Notes: generated by a model from the sequence alone, not told the origin. 64,000 bases of DNA from Megamerina dolium (GCA_963854835.1 OY978529.1:42528055-42592054), one strand, 5' to 3'. Shown: positions 47,384 through 58,383, counted from the first letter of the stretch. Translations and numbers: made by a program.

Positions 47384-48990
47384 CGAATGAAAATCACGCC
47401 TACCTCTCATACAAAAATATGATTTAAATCATATCTTTTCACACTTTGCACAGGAAAATTTGAAGCTAAAATATTAAAATTTAGTAAGTACTATTATATT
47501 TCCTCATAGATAGGTCAGTTAGAAAATGAACTTAATCGGATGAATATCAAACGTACCTCTCATACAAAAGTATATTTTCAAATTGATTTTTTTACATTTT
47601 TCGCACGAAATGTTGAAACTATCATATTGAAATTAGGTATATGCAATTTTATTTTCTCAAATATGAGCCAGCTCAAAAATGGGCGAAAACGGATAATAAC
47701 CACGCCTACCTCCCATACAAAGGTATGATTTAAAATATATCTTTTCACACTTGCACAGGAAAATATGAAACTATAATATTGAAATTTGTTACATACTATT
47801 TTATTTGCGCATGGATAGGTTAGTTTGAAAATGAACGTAATCGGATGAAAATTATACTTACCTCTCATACAAAAGTATATTTTCAAATTGATTTTTTTTA
47901 CATTTTTCGTACGAAATGTTGAAACTATTATATTGAAACTCGGTACATACGATTTTATTTTCTTATGTATGAGCCAGTTCAAAAATGGGCGAAAACGGAT
48001 AATAACCACGTCTACCTCCCATACAAAGGTATGATTTAAAATATATCTTTTCACACTTGCACAGGAAAATATAAAACTATAATATTGAAATTTGCTACAT
48101 ACTATTTTATTTGCTCATGGATAGGTTAGTTTGAAAATGAACGTAATCGGATGAAAATTATACTTACCTCTCATACAAAAGTATATTTTCAAATTGATTT
48201 TTTTTACATGTTTTGCACGAAACGTTCAAACTATCATATGGAAACTCGGTACATGCAATTTTATTTTCTCAAATATGAGCCAGATCAAAAATGGGCGAAA
48301 AGGGATAATAACCACGCCTACCTCCCATACAAAAGTATGATTTAAAATATATCTTTTCACACTTTGCACTGGAAAATATGAAGCTATAATATTGAAATTT
48401 GGTAATTACTATTATATTTACTCATGGATAGGTCATTTTAAAAATTAACGTAATCGGATGAAAAACAAACGTACCTCTCATACAAAGGTATATTTTCAAG
48501 TGAATTATTTTACATTTTTCACACGAAAGGTTGAAACTATTATATTGAAACTCGCTGCATAAGATTTTATTTTCTTATTTATGAGCCAGCTCAAAAATGT
48601 GCGAAAACGGATAAAAACTACGCCTACCTCCCATATAAAAGTTGATTTTCAAATGTATTTTTTCACATTTTGTGCACGAAAATTTAAAGTTATCGAGCTC
48701 AAACTTGGTGCATATGCTTTGTTTTATCAATTAATCGATGAGTTCAAGAATGGATGGAATCGAAGAAAAACCACGCCTACCTCCCATATGAAAGTATGTT
48801 TCTATTTGTATGTTTTCACACTTTGCACTCGAAAATACAAAGCTATGAAGTCGAAATTAAGTACATATGATTATATCTACAAATAAATGACCGAATTAAA
48901 AAATGGGCGTAATCGGGTGAAAATCAAGGTTAGCTCTTATACAAAAGTATGCTTTCGAATGCATGTTTGTTGACTTTGGACATGAATTTG
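47384..48990 (+). repeat. Tandem array, 153-bp unit, eleven copies, plus orientation
   Basis: The CATACAAA anchor lies at 47408, 47561, 47714, 47866, 48020, 48172, 48326, 48479, 48632, 48785 and 48938, so the period is 152-154 bp throughout. Units alternate between 'acttacctctcatacaaaag' followed by 'tatattttcaaattg', and 'cgcctacctcccatacaaag' followed by 'gtatgatttaaaatatat', giving a 305-bp dimer. The unit is the same family as the array at 38265-39520, which has the opposite orientation. The 158-codon minus-strand frame (47578-48054) is only this repeat read through. Confidence 0.9.
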
Positions 48991-49342
48991 TGAAGCTATA
49001 GGACTGCAATTTAGCACATATGATTATTTTTATCAACAAGAGCTTATATTTGAAAATGGAAATTATCGGTCACGCCCAACTCCAATAAAAGTCACATTTT
49101 TTGTCTCAAGTATGTCTTTCTATTACTAAAGTTAAGATTTAAAAATTTTCTTATTTCATATTTGATTCTTTGCCCATTACGCTATGCCAATGGCAACTTT
49201 GCCAACAATATATGTAGGTAGTACATACATATGGTATATGTGGCTTTGCAAGCCGAACATCTTGCAATCAAACTTTCTTGCTGCCATTTTGTTTGTTTAC
49301 TTCAATTATTTGCTTAAATTTATGTATTTTTTTCGTTTGCAG
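48991..49342. other. Non-coding stretch; possible intron ahead of the candidate exon
   Basis: AT-rich, ending in a pyrimidine-rich TATTTTTTTCGTTTGCAG (ending at 49342), a strong 3' splice site. Confidence 0.5.
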
Positions 49343-49764
49343 GATTTTAAAATGCAACGTCGCTATTTTTGTAGTAAATCTTTCGAAAGAAAATCATCCG
49401 TCCTTGTATCCAATTTCCATAAATCAACAATCGTATCGATGAAGAAATAAACGTAAAATATAAATGAAATGAAAATTGCTTAAATGAATCCGGAGTGAGG
49501 ACGAACGTACATATCTCTTATCGAAATCACAATGTTGATCAACACGTGTTAAGCTTTGACGTACGCCACCAACTTCTCCGTTGCGACTCATGCAACTACA
49601 AATGCTACTGGTCTCACTTACGTCTTCAACAGCAGTAGCAATAGTAGTGGCAACTACAACAACAACAACAACAATAATAACAACAGTAAATACAACGAAA
49701 AAACATGCCGAACCATCATCATGTTGACTACAACCGGAAATACTCCGCCCAGGAAACAATAGAG
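49343..49764 (+). other. Candidate exon of a host gene, 5' UTR plus start codon
   Basis: This stretch is bounded by a textbook 3' splice site (TTTTTTTCGTTTGCAG at 49327-49342) and a near-perfect 5' splice site (GAG then GTAAGTAAGT from 49765). It is richer in G+C than its flanks. It has a CAA/CAG-type run (49650-49690) and several upstream ATGs in closed short frames, as is common in long fly 5' UTRs. I read it as a UTR exon that contains the beginning of the coding sequence. No promoter or earlier exon was identified. Confidence 0.5.
49705..49764 (+). CDS. Candidate N-terminal coding segment of an unknown host protein
   Basis: The ATG at 49705 lies in the context AAAAAACATG, which suits fly translation starts, and follows an in-frame TAA at 49687. 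It opens MPNHHHVDYNRKYSAQETIE, 20 codons that end exactly at the GTAAGTAAGT donor, in phase 0. I do not recognise the protein. A competing frame with poly-Asn (49556-49762) stops with TAG two codons before the donor and is better read as an upstream ORF. The next coding exon is not visible here and may lie beyond the window. Confidence 0.4.
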
Positions 49765-50403
49765 GTAAGTAAGTGTTGCTCGTTTGTTTAATAAAATTGT
49801 TTGTGGCCATTGTTGTTTCGCAGAGTATGAGTATATTGTATAGAGTATCGTCTATTGTAAGGTGAAAATCTTTATTATGCACCTCCTTTTTCCACTTACC
49901 AATTATAATTAACAAAAATTCATAGTTTATTCTGTGTGTTTGGTGCCACTGAAATGGTGTGAGTACATTTATGCACCTGGCACGCGACTCTAATGATGCC
50001 ATTATGGTAATGTCATTCTTTGTATAAAATGAAAATATTTTTTATATTATTTTTGCTTTTGTTTCTTCTTCTTCTTGCTTTTCTTCGTTTTTCATGAGCT
50101 TCTTGTGTGCTGAATTTTAATATAATTTTGGCTTTATCAAGATAAACTTTGAAATGATTGGGGTTAATTAAACTGCACCAGTTTTTTCAAATTACATAAA
50201 TTTTATGAGGAAAAAATAAAAGTCCTATAAATTGGAAGAATTGGAAATCCAGCTTCCAGACACTAGTTTCTTAAAATAAAATTAAGAAAATTTCACGTTT
50301 AGAAATACTATTTTGCAAGAAAATGTTCCTTCTTGTTCCTTCTAAAAATATGCTATCAGAGAAAGAGAAAATCCATTATTAGTGCTCATCAATTCCGTCA
50401 GAA
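49765..50403. other. Non-coding stretch, possibly an intron
   Basis: AT-rich, with a CTT run near 50064-50080. The 192-codon minus-strand frame at 49424-50002 overlaps the candidate exon and is judged to be an antisense shadow. Confidence 0.5.
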
Positions 50404-50592
50404 TATATTCTTCTTCTTTTTCTTCTTACGTGGCCCTAACGACCGATGATGGATTTAGGCCGAACCTATAATGCGGCGCCAGTCTTCTCTGTTCTTCGCT
50501 TACTGGAGCCAATTGGATACTCCACGCGCCGCCAGGTTACCCAACACTTGGTCCTTCCAACGGAGGTTTGGTCTTCCTTGCTCAGAATATGT
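50404..50592 (-). pseudogene. Non-LTR retrotransposon 3' fragment with GAA tail
   Basis: On the minus strand it reads RRPNLRWKDQVLGNLAARGV, then SNWLQ, a stop, and AKNREDWRRIIGSA. This is the same C-terminal block as at 34381-34860 but continuing further to the end of the ORF. It finishes in a GAA-rich tail (50404-50427), a microsatellite-type 3' end. Only the last 60 or so codons are present. Confidence 0.8.
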
Positions 50593-51407
50593 GACTTTGT
50601 CTAATTCGTTATTTTATACACAAGTATTGATCACAATTTAATACAGATGCTAGTCGAAAATATAAATCAAACATGAAATGAATTAGGCAGAAGTTCCGCC
50701 CAATGTACACTAATGATTCCATTGAGAATGACGTGATTAAGTACTTTCCGCTTTTATTTATTGTAGTCGCTTTTCAACGCACTTTTTTTTGTGTGATATG
50801 AACTAAAAAAATGGCACATTGCGGTCAGGTCATTTTTCCTAAGAACATATTGGACATATTAAATGCTTTTTTTGTTTATCATCAAATGTAGCCAAAAATA
50901 TTTCCATTATTTACTCTAAAGAATCAAACTAATAAAGGCATAAATGAAAATTAGTCTTTTTCGCTCTCTTTAGCCAATGTAAATAGTGGGAGCTTTATTG
51001 TCACTACTTATTTGTACGGCTGAAATTGACGAATATTTAAAAAAATGCCTTAAAGAACTACACCTATAATCTAAAGTAAACTGTTAACGTTCACATTCAA
51101 TCAATGAATGTGATCACAAAATATAAAATTAAAATATAGATTTGCCATTAAAATCGTCTTATTGATGTTGCTCTCATTTTACGACCCATACTGATGCTGT
51201 TACCTCTGATACAAAAGGCATGCGTCAAATGTTGCAAGAGCCCTAGGCTCAATTCAAATTTCTCTTGTAATATTTTTGCCGAAATTATGTAGTTGCCACT
51301 TTATTTGAATAAGAGATTTGTTGTAGATTGTCAGGTGAACTTTAATCTCATTCAAATGCTTTTTATTAAGTATTGTTACTCAGTAGCACTCATTTCGCAG
51401 AGTATCC
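50593..51407. other. AT-rich non-coding stretch
   Basis: No recognised feature in this interval. Confidence 0.55.
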
Positions 51408-51409
51408 TA

Positions 51410-52350
51410 TATACGAGGTTGGTCCCGGATGTAGTCAACCTAACAAAGAAAACAAAAAATTTGGGAAAATTATTCTCTATTTCTCAACATAATTTCCTTT
51501 TAGTTCTATACACTTTTCCCAACGATATTCTATAGCTTCGATAACCTGTTTATAGTATGAACTGTCTAGCTCATTAAAATAGCCATCTACCGCAGACTCC
51601 ATCTCTTCAATGTTTGCAAATCTTCTACCACCAAGCCATTTGTTCAAATTTTGAAATAGAAAATAGTCCGAAGGAGCTAAATCTGGCGAATAAGTTGCAT
51701 GCTGAAGCAATTCGAGTTTTAACTCATTGATTTTGGCCATCGTAAAAGCGGATGTGTGAACTGGTGCATTGTCTTGATGAAAGAACATTTTCTTCTTCGC
51801 TAAATGCGGCCTTGTCTTTCCTCTTTGAAGGTAATCAATAAAAATTATCCCACGTGTATCCCAAAAAAAAAAAAAACAGACGCCATAACCTTGCCTGCAG
51901 ATGGAACTGTCTTCGTCTTCTTTGGACACGATTCTCCCCTTTGAGTTCACTGTTTTGACTGCTCCTTTGTCTCAGGTGTAAAGTGGTGGACCCACATCTC
52001 ATCCATGGTTGCGAATCAACGCAAAAACTTGGCTTTATTACTATGAAACATTGCCAAACACTCTATAGAAACATTTTCACGACGTTGTGTTTGTTCTATT
52101 GTGAGCAAACGCGGCACCCATCTTGCACACAGCTTTTTTATCTTCAAATTTGGACTGTAATTACACCTAGCTCATGCACCTTCAGCCGGCGATATTTTCT
52201 GGCGTGGCCACCTCAATTGGTTGACCACTACGGTGTTCGTCTTGGCAGCTCGTAAGACCTCTTTTAAACTCTACCACCCAATATTTGATAGTCGTAAACG
52301 AAGGAGCAGACTCCCCCATAGTCGGATAGCTCTGGAACCCCCCTCGTATG
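51410..52350 (-). mobile_element. mariner element with TIRs and TA duplication
   Basis: The ends are TATACGAGGTTGGTCCCGG on the left and, reversed, CATACGAGGGGGGTTCCAG on the right. TA lies at 51408-51409 and 52351-52352. At 941 bp it is shorter than the usual 1.3 kb because the first DNA-binding helix-turn-helix region is missing. The transposase reads on the minus strand. It is the youngest-looking transposase in the window, with an intact C-terminal frame. Confidence 0.88.
51477..52330 (-). pseudogene. mariner transposase, DD34D, N-terminally deleted
   Basis: In order on the minus strand: APSFTTIKYWVVEFKRGLTS and CQDEHRSGQPIEVATPE (linker and second helix-turn-helix region); ATMDEMWVHHFTPETKEQSK with the first catalytic Asp; VMASVF and WDTRGIIFIDYLQRGKT; MFFHQDNAPVHTS with the second Asp; YSPDLAPSDYFLFQNLNKWL with the third, 34 residues on; and a C-terminus ending RWEKCIELKGNYVEK. 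Two in-frame stops (Trp to TGA after KEQSKQ, and one before the first Asp), frameshifts and a run of 14 A at 51864-51877 break it. The last 157 codons are open. Confidence 0.9.
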
Positions 52351-52479
52351 TATGTTACAGAATAATTACTCTAATGATTATTTTTGTATTGGATAGGGAA
52401 TATTCCAAATTGAAGATTATGGTAAATTTCACGAAGGTGGATTTCTTTAAAGGAATCTTTTTCATATCCAATTTTTTTT

Positions 52480-52800
52480 TTCTCAGCTTCATTCTGTTCT
52501 TCCATTCGCTCCACACGATCTAGTTAGCGTAGTCTCTGAAGTTTGATGCGCTTTACTATGTCGGTGAAAGCATATAGATCGTCCAAAGATCGTGCGTAGG
52601 ACTTTTCTCTCGAAAACTAAAGGGATGCCCTCAGCTGAGGTAAAAATTGTTTAGGTTTCGGCGCCATAGAGCGTGATTTTCGTTTCTCAAGAATGTCGAT
52701 CTGTTTTCCTTAGGTCTTCTCCAGGCTTTGGTACATTGAGAAAATCTGGTCGATGTTAGCTTTACCAGTTCTGAAGCTACACTGATATGGCCCAATCATA
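52480..52800 (-). pseudogene. Non-LTR retrotransposon fragment spanning an internal deletion
   Basis: On the minus strand an early reverse transcriptase block (IGPYQCSFRTGKANIDQIFS, MYQSLEKT), corresponding to the region just before the catalytic motif, is followed within about 100 bp by a much later block (FREKS, DIVKRIKLQRLR and LDRVERMEE). The catalytic YxDD region between them is gone. It is the same type of element as the fragments at 8.5, 34.5 and 50.5 kb. Confidence 0.72.
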
Positions 52801-53957
52801 TTAGTGTCGACTTTAAAACTACGTATCTTATTGCTTTCTTTCAAAGAAGTTTTTTTTTGTCTTTTTCTTTTTTATTGCTTTTATTATTATAATATAATGT
52901 TGTCCAAAATGGATATAATGTTCGGCGTCTAAGAATGGCAATATTATTAAGCCCATTTCTTACATACTCATATTTTTGCGAATTTAAATAAAATTAGCAA
53001 TTTATTAACCCTAATATTCCCGGAATAGGAATTCGGAGTCGCTCAGCGATATTAACTGGTATTATAAACAGTATTACAATGGCATCTGAACGTGTTATAG
53101 AAATAGATGTTACATATCAGGTTTCAAAATTTAGCATTTATATAGGCCCTTGTTTTCAAATTTCATCCCCCTTTCGAGAATAAAAAAGAGGAATGATGTA
53201 CAAATGTGACAAGAGCACGTGCTGCATTGATGGAATTTCATTAATGTCATTGTTTTCGAATTCAATATTATTGCTTTTATTATTCTCCGGTTGTTATTAT
53301 GTACAGGAATTAGAAATGGTTTTCAAATATGAATGAGAGAGTATCAAAACATCGAGAGAAACACCGTGGTATTTAAGAGAGCACCGCAAATGGAGAACGT
53401 AAGAGAGATGAAGAGAGAGTAAGAGTGAGAATGAATAAACGTGGGGTCTTCATTTTCCCTTTTGCTCTTTCTTTGTCTCTTTATTGTTTTATTCTTCTAT
53501 TTCCGGTAAGTGTTGCCACATTATCCGCACAATGAGATAAAATATTTCTTTGTTTTAAATAGCGATATTTTTACCATTTCTTAAATCAAAATATTTTAAT
53601 TGATTTTGATTTTAGCTCGGATAATAAATATTATCTTACTGGAACTATAATATATTTATGGCATAACATATAATAATCGATGAATGGGCTGTGGGGAAAA
53701 TTGTACCAGTAGATGAAATATTCGATAGATTTCGCTACGTTTTAGTTATTGAAGGATATTACAAAGGAAATGCATTCTGTTTCAATGATGGTACTGGTGA
53801 GAATTATTCTCATTTGAATAAACATTTTACAGTTCTTTCGATCGTTTATTTTTGTTTGCTGTTACAGGAGGAAGGTTAGGTTTACTTTGCTGATCTATAA
53901 GATCTCACGTAGACCAATATCGGTCCATTGTGTTACCAAGTGAAATTGTGGGATTTC
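52801..53957. other. Non-coding stretch with a GAGA-rich patch and a possible splice donor
   Basis: 53333-53440 is rich in GAGAG words, and 53501-53512 holds TTCCGGTAAGTG, a good donor-like site after a pyrimidine-rich stretch. The plus-strand frame from about 53682 to 53879 (VGKIVPVDEIFDRFRYVLVI, then EGYYKGNAFCFNDGTGEN) has protein-like composition and a GGTGAG donor-like site, but no known relative. Neither is enough to call a gene. Confidence 0.35.
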
Positions 53958-54990
53958 TTATATTTTGTTTTTAATACATTTTTTTGCGGGTTTCAATAAA
54001 TTACTACCTTTGTGACCCGCAATGATTTCCAGAGTTGAAAAAGACGCAGATCCAAGGTAGTTGAAGCGCGATCTGTAGAGGGCTGGACAGTGGCCAAGTA
54101 GGTGCTGTAAGATCCCCCTAGCATTGACCTCGTTGCATGTTGAACATGCATCGCTTTGTACCAGACCAATATTTGGCAGCATAAGACGGAGTAAGGCAGT
54201 GTCCCGTAAGAACACCAACCAGTATATTTACCATCCTCTCTTGGGCATGACAAAATGTAGTCGGTGTTTTTGCTGTCATGTGTGCGAATCATGATTTTTT
54301 CAGTCTTGCAGAAGGTTAATCCCTGCCACAAGGACTCCACTTCCTGAATCGTTGCTACGTCAATTTCTGTTTTCAATGTGGAAAGAGGAGAATGTATGCG
54401 TCACGGGCTTCCGACTTCCGACAGGCTTGTGCCAGCTTTGGCAAGTGCGTCCACTTTTTCATTCCTCTCAATTCCCTTATGTCTCGGTGCCCAATAGATG
54501 GTGACGTGTCTGTCAACGCATAGTCTATCCATCCAAGTTTTACACTGTTGTGTATTGCCGTAATGGCTGCTTGGCTGTCAATGAATATATTAACCTGAGA
54601 GTTAAGAGGAGTACGTTCAATCGCCAGCTCTGCTGTCTTCATAGCGGCGCAGACCTCAGCCTGAAAGACGCTGCAGTAATCTGGAAGCTTATATGACAGT
54701 TTAAGATCAAGCTCCGAACAGAACAGTGCAGCTCCAACACCCTCCGCCATTTTGTATCCATCGGCAAACAGGTTGTAGGAGTGGGAATCCATGCTGATGC
54801 TCTTCCGCCACCCGTTTTGTTCTATCACTACACTGGGCCAATTATTGAAGTTTACCTGGGAAATAATGTAGTCCGAGGTGTCGTTTAAACCCCTGTATAT
54901 CTTGTTGTGGTCAAAAGGCCGTTGTACTAGTTCTTTTGTCACTAGTTCTTTAGTCACTAGTTCTTTTGTCACTAGTTCTTTTGCCACCAT
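53958..54990 (-). pseudogene. Non-LTR retrotransposon RNase H and C-terminal region
   Basis: The frame from 54990 contains FADGYKMAEGVGAALFCSEL, then YCSVFQAEVCAAMKTAELAI and NIFIDSQAAITAIHNS. These supply the first Asp, the Glu and the second Asp of an RNase H active site. The next block reads VTIYWAPRHKGIERNEKVDA after a frame change, with the last Asp kept. A Cys/His-rich end follows (SDACSTCNEV, LLGHCPALYR). RNase H domains in insect LINEs occur in I-, R1- and LOA-like clades, so this is a different element type from the other LINE scraps. At least three frames are used, so it is dead. Confidence 0.82.
54925..54986 (-). repeat. 15-bp minisatellite encoding KELVT repeats
   Basis: CTAGTTCTTTTGTCA is repeated four times at 15-bp spacing, with small changes. 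It reads as (KELVT)n at the start of the RNase H-containing frame. The repeat probably arose after the insertion decayed, or marks its 5' junction. Confidence 0.85.
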
Positions 54991-56451
54991 ATTTTATAGT
55001 TCTTTTTGAGGTCTTTTAGTTTAAATGAATTCTTAAAATTAGCTTCAATCAAAGGTGATTTTTCACCCGTTTTAACATTTTGACCCTTATAACGTGGAAA
55101 TATTTTCGCAATCTGGTAACACATTTTGAAGTATTATTCTCTACTACAAACATTTTCAATGAACAAAAAGACAACTAACATTTATTGACAACATACCACC
55201 GACATTCTTCCTTCCTCTTAACAGAGACTTTATATTCCAGACTGATAGTAGTAGTAAGTATTAAGGTATGCAATCAAAGAGAGTTTTACGATGAAAATTG
55301 TTGAGGGTAACAGAGAGAAAAATATTAGCTTTTTATAGTACCTACATATTATACATATTATGAATGTCGTCGAGTAAGTTGTATGTATGTACAATGAAAG
55401 AGGGTGTTAAAATTGTTAAACGCTTGAACAAGTGTACATAGTATTCGCGTGAAAACACACGTATATATATATATATACATGTAGGTGTGTATGTGTATTG
55501 GTATGTACGAATGTTTCAATACAATACAATACGGCTGATATGTCTCGTGACTTTTTCATACAATACAACCCCATTTGGCCTGCATTTGGCCCATGTTTTG
55601 ATTTTTTTTTCTGCTTGCTCTGTTCGCTTGCTTTGTTATGTATCTTCAATTATAGTTGTTGTTGTTGTTGTTGTTGCATATCAAATGCCTAGAGGGCACT
55701 TTCTTCATTGAATGAAAGATTCACTTGTAGTTGCCTCATTTGTTAGTTGTTGTTGTTGTTGTTGTTGTTGTTTTTAGTGAGTTGATATGTAGACTCTGAC
55801 TGGGGTAGAGTACGTGTAAAGGGAAACCAAAGGGGGATTAGCATGAATATATAAAATGTTTAACTCGACATTGACATCGCAATGTACAAACGTTTTTATA
55901 TATAAACGTATACGAAAGAAGACCAGAACATGTGGTGGTTGAATTAAAAATAAAGAAGAAAAATATAAGAGTTTTTTTTTTTACAATTGTTGTTAGTAGC
56001 AGTGTATGTGTGCGGGCATAAATGTAAAGTGTTTTGTTAGTTTAAAGTATCTACTTATTTAGCATTTTCCTTGACAATAGATAGATAGAGATCTGTATAT
56101 TACAACTTCATTCATACACATAAGTACCTACAGCTTAGGCTTCCGTATTTTACTTCACTGTTATTATTTTATTTATGCTGCACTTATTTCGCTTTAACTC
56201 TTAAATCATTAATTAAACATTACGAAAACATACTTTTAGGCATTTGAAGCTACTTTACAGTCAATTATTTAATTAAGTATTACACATACTCATGAATATA
56301 TAATAAAGCTAAAGGCGATACCATTTAACTGCCAACAAGGGTAAATCTACAATGAAATTGGATTAAATTTATATATCGTGAAGAAAATGGAAGATTGCTG
56401 ATCAATAAAATTATATTTTGATCACTAATAGGATATATCTGCAAAAAGTGG
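54991..56451. other. AT-rich non-coding stretch with simple repeats
   Basis: It contains (TA)n at 55463-55476, a TTG run at 55654-55676 and another at 55747-55770. Two CAATA/ACAAT runs lie near 55516 and 55560. The Su(Hw)-like word at 56228-56241 is listed separately. No gene. Confidence 0.6.
56228..56241 (+). promoter_or_regulatory. Su(Hw)-like insulator word
   Basis: ACATACTTTTAGGC, followed by AT, shares 12 of 14 positions with GTATACTTTTAGGC. Confidence 0.35.
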
Positions 56452-57605
56452 TATAAAGAGATGTACTTTTTGTTGGGCTCATACAATAGTAAAATTGATA
56501 AAATTGTAAATTTCGAGTAAGCAATTTTAAAGTCAAATAATGTTGAATTCATCTGCCATTTTTGCCTTCATAAAAGCTTTTATAGTTTATTTTTGACAAT
56601 TTTTCAAAATTTATGAAATGCTTTGAAGGTAATTTGAACTAACTATTTTCTGAATTTTTGATATTTTGAAAAATACAAGTAGAAATATTTAGCTAGAAAT
56701 TTATATTACAAAAAATCATAGCAATAGAACCTCGCTTTCATAGTTAATTTCAACAAATTTTAAATTACTTCAAAGAAAAGAGATGTACTTTTTGTTGGGC
56801 ACATACAATAGTAAAATTGATAAAATTCTAAATTTCGAGTAAGCAGTTTTAAAGCCAAATAATAGTGAATTCATCTGCCATTTTTGCCTTCATAAAAGCT
56901 TTTATAGTCTATTTTTGAAAATTTTTCAAAATTTATAAAATCCATTGAAGTTACTTTGAATTAACTATTTTCTAAATTTTTCGGATTTTGAAAAATACAA
57001 GTGGAAATATTTAGCTAGAAATTTAAATGGCAAAAAATCATAGCAATAAAATATCGCTTTCATAGTTAATTTCAGCAAATTTTAAATTACTTCAAAGAAA
57101 AGAGATGTACTTTTTGTTGGGCTCATACAATAGTAAAGTTGATAAAATTCTAAATTTCGAGTAAGCAGTTTTAAAGCCAAATAATATTGAATTCATCTGC
57201 CATTTTTATCTTTACAAAATCTTTTACAATTTATTTTTGAAAATTTTTCAAAATTTATAAAATGCATTAAATTACTTAAAAGAAAAGAGGTGTACCTTTT
57301 GTTGGGCTCAACAATAGTAAAATAGATAAAATTCTAAATTTCGAGTAAGCAGTTTTAAAGCCAAATAATGTTGAATTCATCTGGTATTTCCATCTTTACA
57401 AAATCTTTTACAATTTATTTTTGACAATTTTTCAAAATTTATGAAATGCATTGAATGAAATTTGAATTAATTATTTTCTAAATTTTTCAGATTTTGAAAA
57501 GTGCAAGTAGAAATATTTAGCTAGAAATTTAAATTACAAAAAATAATAGCAGTAAAATATTGTTTTCATAGTTAATTTCAACAAATTTTAAATTACTTAA
57601 AATAA
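56452..57605. repeat. Tandem array, 322-bp unit, four copies
   Basis: The anchor 'agagatgtactttttgttgg' starts a unit; ATGTAC is at 56461, 56783, 57105 and (as GTGTAC) 57290. Full units are exactly 322 bp; the third is shortened to 185 bp by an internal deletion. Each unit holds 'atttcgagtaagcagtttta', 'gaattcatctgccattttt' and 'caaattttaaattactt'. No coding frame and no similarity to the other arrays was seen. Confidence 0.88.
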
Positions 57606-58030
57606 AAGACAATAAAAATGTAATAAATAGTAGTAACTTTATAGTGGTTTCAATCGCTAAGTTTAGAGAACAAACCAAAAACATAATAAGAAAAATACCA
57701 AAAAGATTACATAAATATAAATTTATGTATAACGTATGCTGATGCAAAAATTACTAAACTCACAAAAATATATAAAGAGCAAGAGGCCACATTCTTCACA
57801 TCTTCACACTCAATTCATTTGATGAGAACAAGATGTGCAACGATTTTGTTATCTAGGTACACCTTAAAACATACAAAACTAACAACGAGACATATAGTAC
57901 ACCCTTTTAATTTGATTTTCACTCACTTGAACAGACACACAACACACTAACTCGCAAAACTTTCACGCAAACAAGTTAAAAGTGATATTAGACTGAAATG
58001 TTAAGTATTGTCGTTAGCAAATACATACAA
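57606..58030. other. Non-coding stretch
   Basis: No recognised feature here. Confidence 0.5.
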
Positions 58031-58125
58031 TGTGATGTACACGAGTGTACATCACATGTACACTCGTGTACATGTGATGTACACTCGTGATGTACACGTG
58101 ACGTACTCGTGATGTACACGAGTAC
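58031..58125. repeat. Cluster of perfect palindromes built on GTACAC/GTGTAC
   Basis: Three inverted repeats overlap or adjoin: 58031-58056 with arms TGTGATGTACAC; 58054-58075 with arms ACATGTACAC; and 58103-58125 with arms GTACTCGTG. All are built from the words ATGTACAC, ACTCGTG and ACGAGT. The same DNA can fold into several alternative hairpins. A 116-codon minus-strand frame crosses it and is spurious. Confidence 0.9.
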
Positions 58126-58383
58126 CGTACAAGTAAGTATGCATAAATAATCAAGAAAACTTTTCCGAAATATATTGTAATAGTAAATCTTGATGTTTAT
58201 ACACATACCCTTACATACACATACACCGTGCTGATGATACATGAAAATATTGACGACTCTTTGAGTATGAGTTTGTATGTGTCTACAACGGAAGTGCTCC
58301 TCATAGAACAGGACAGTATAAAGAATATACATACACAAAGGGTTAATTAGTATTTTAAAATGTCAACTTGTATATTTTGTTTA

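Noticed and set aside
47578..48054. 158-codon open frame on the minus strand
   Set aside because: It runs through three units of the 153-bp array, and its protein repeats with the same period. It is repeat sequence that happens to lack stops.
49424..50002. 192-codon open frame on the minus strand
   Set aside because: It overlaps the plus-strand candidate exon, contains a Val run that is only the CAA repeat read backwards, and has no recognisable domain. It is better explained as an antisense shadow.
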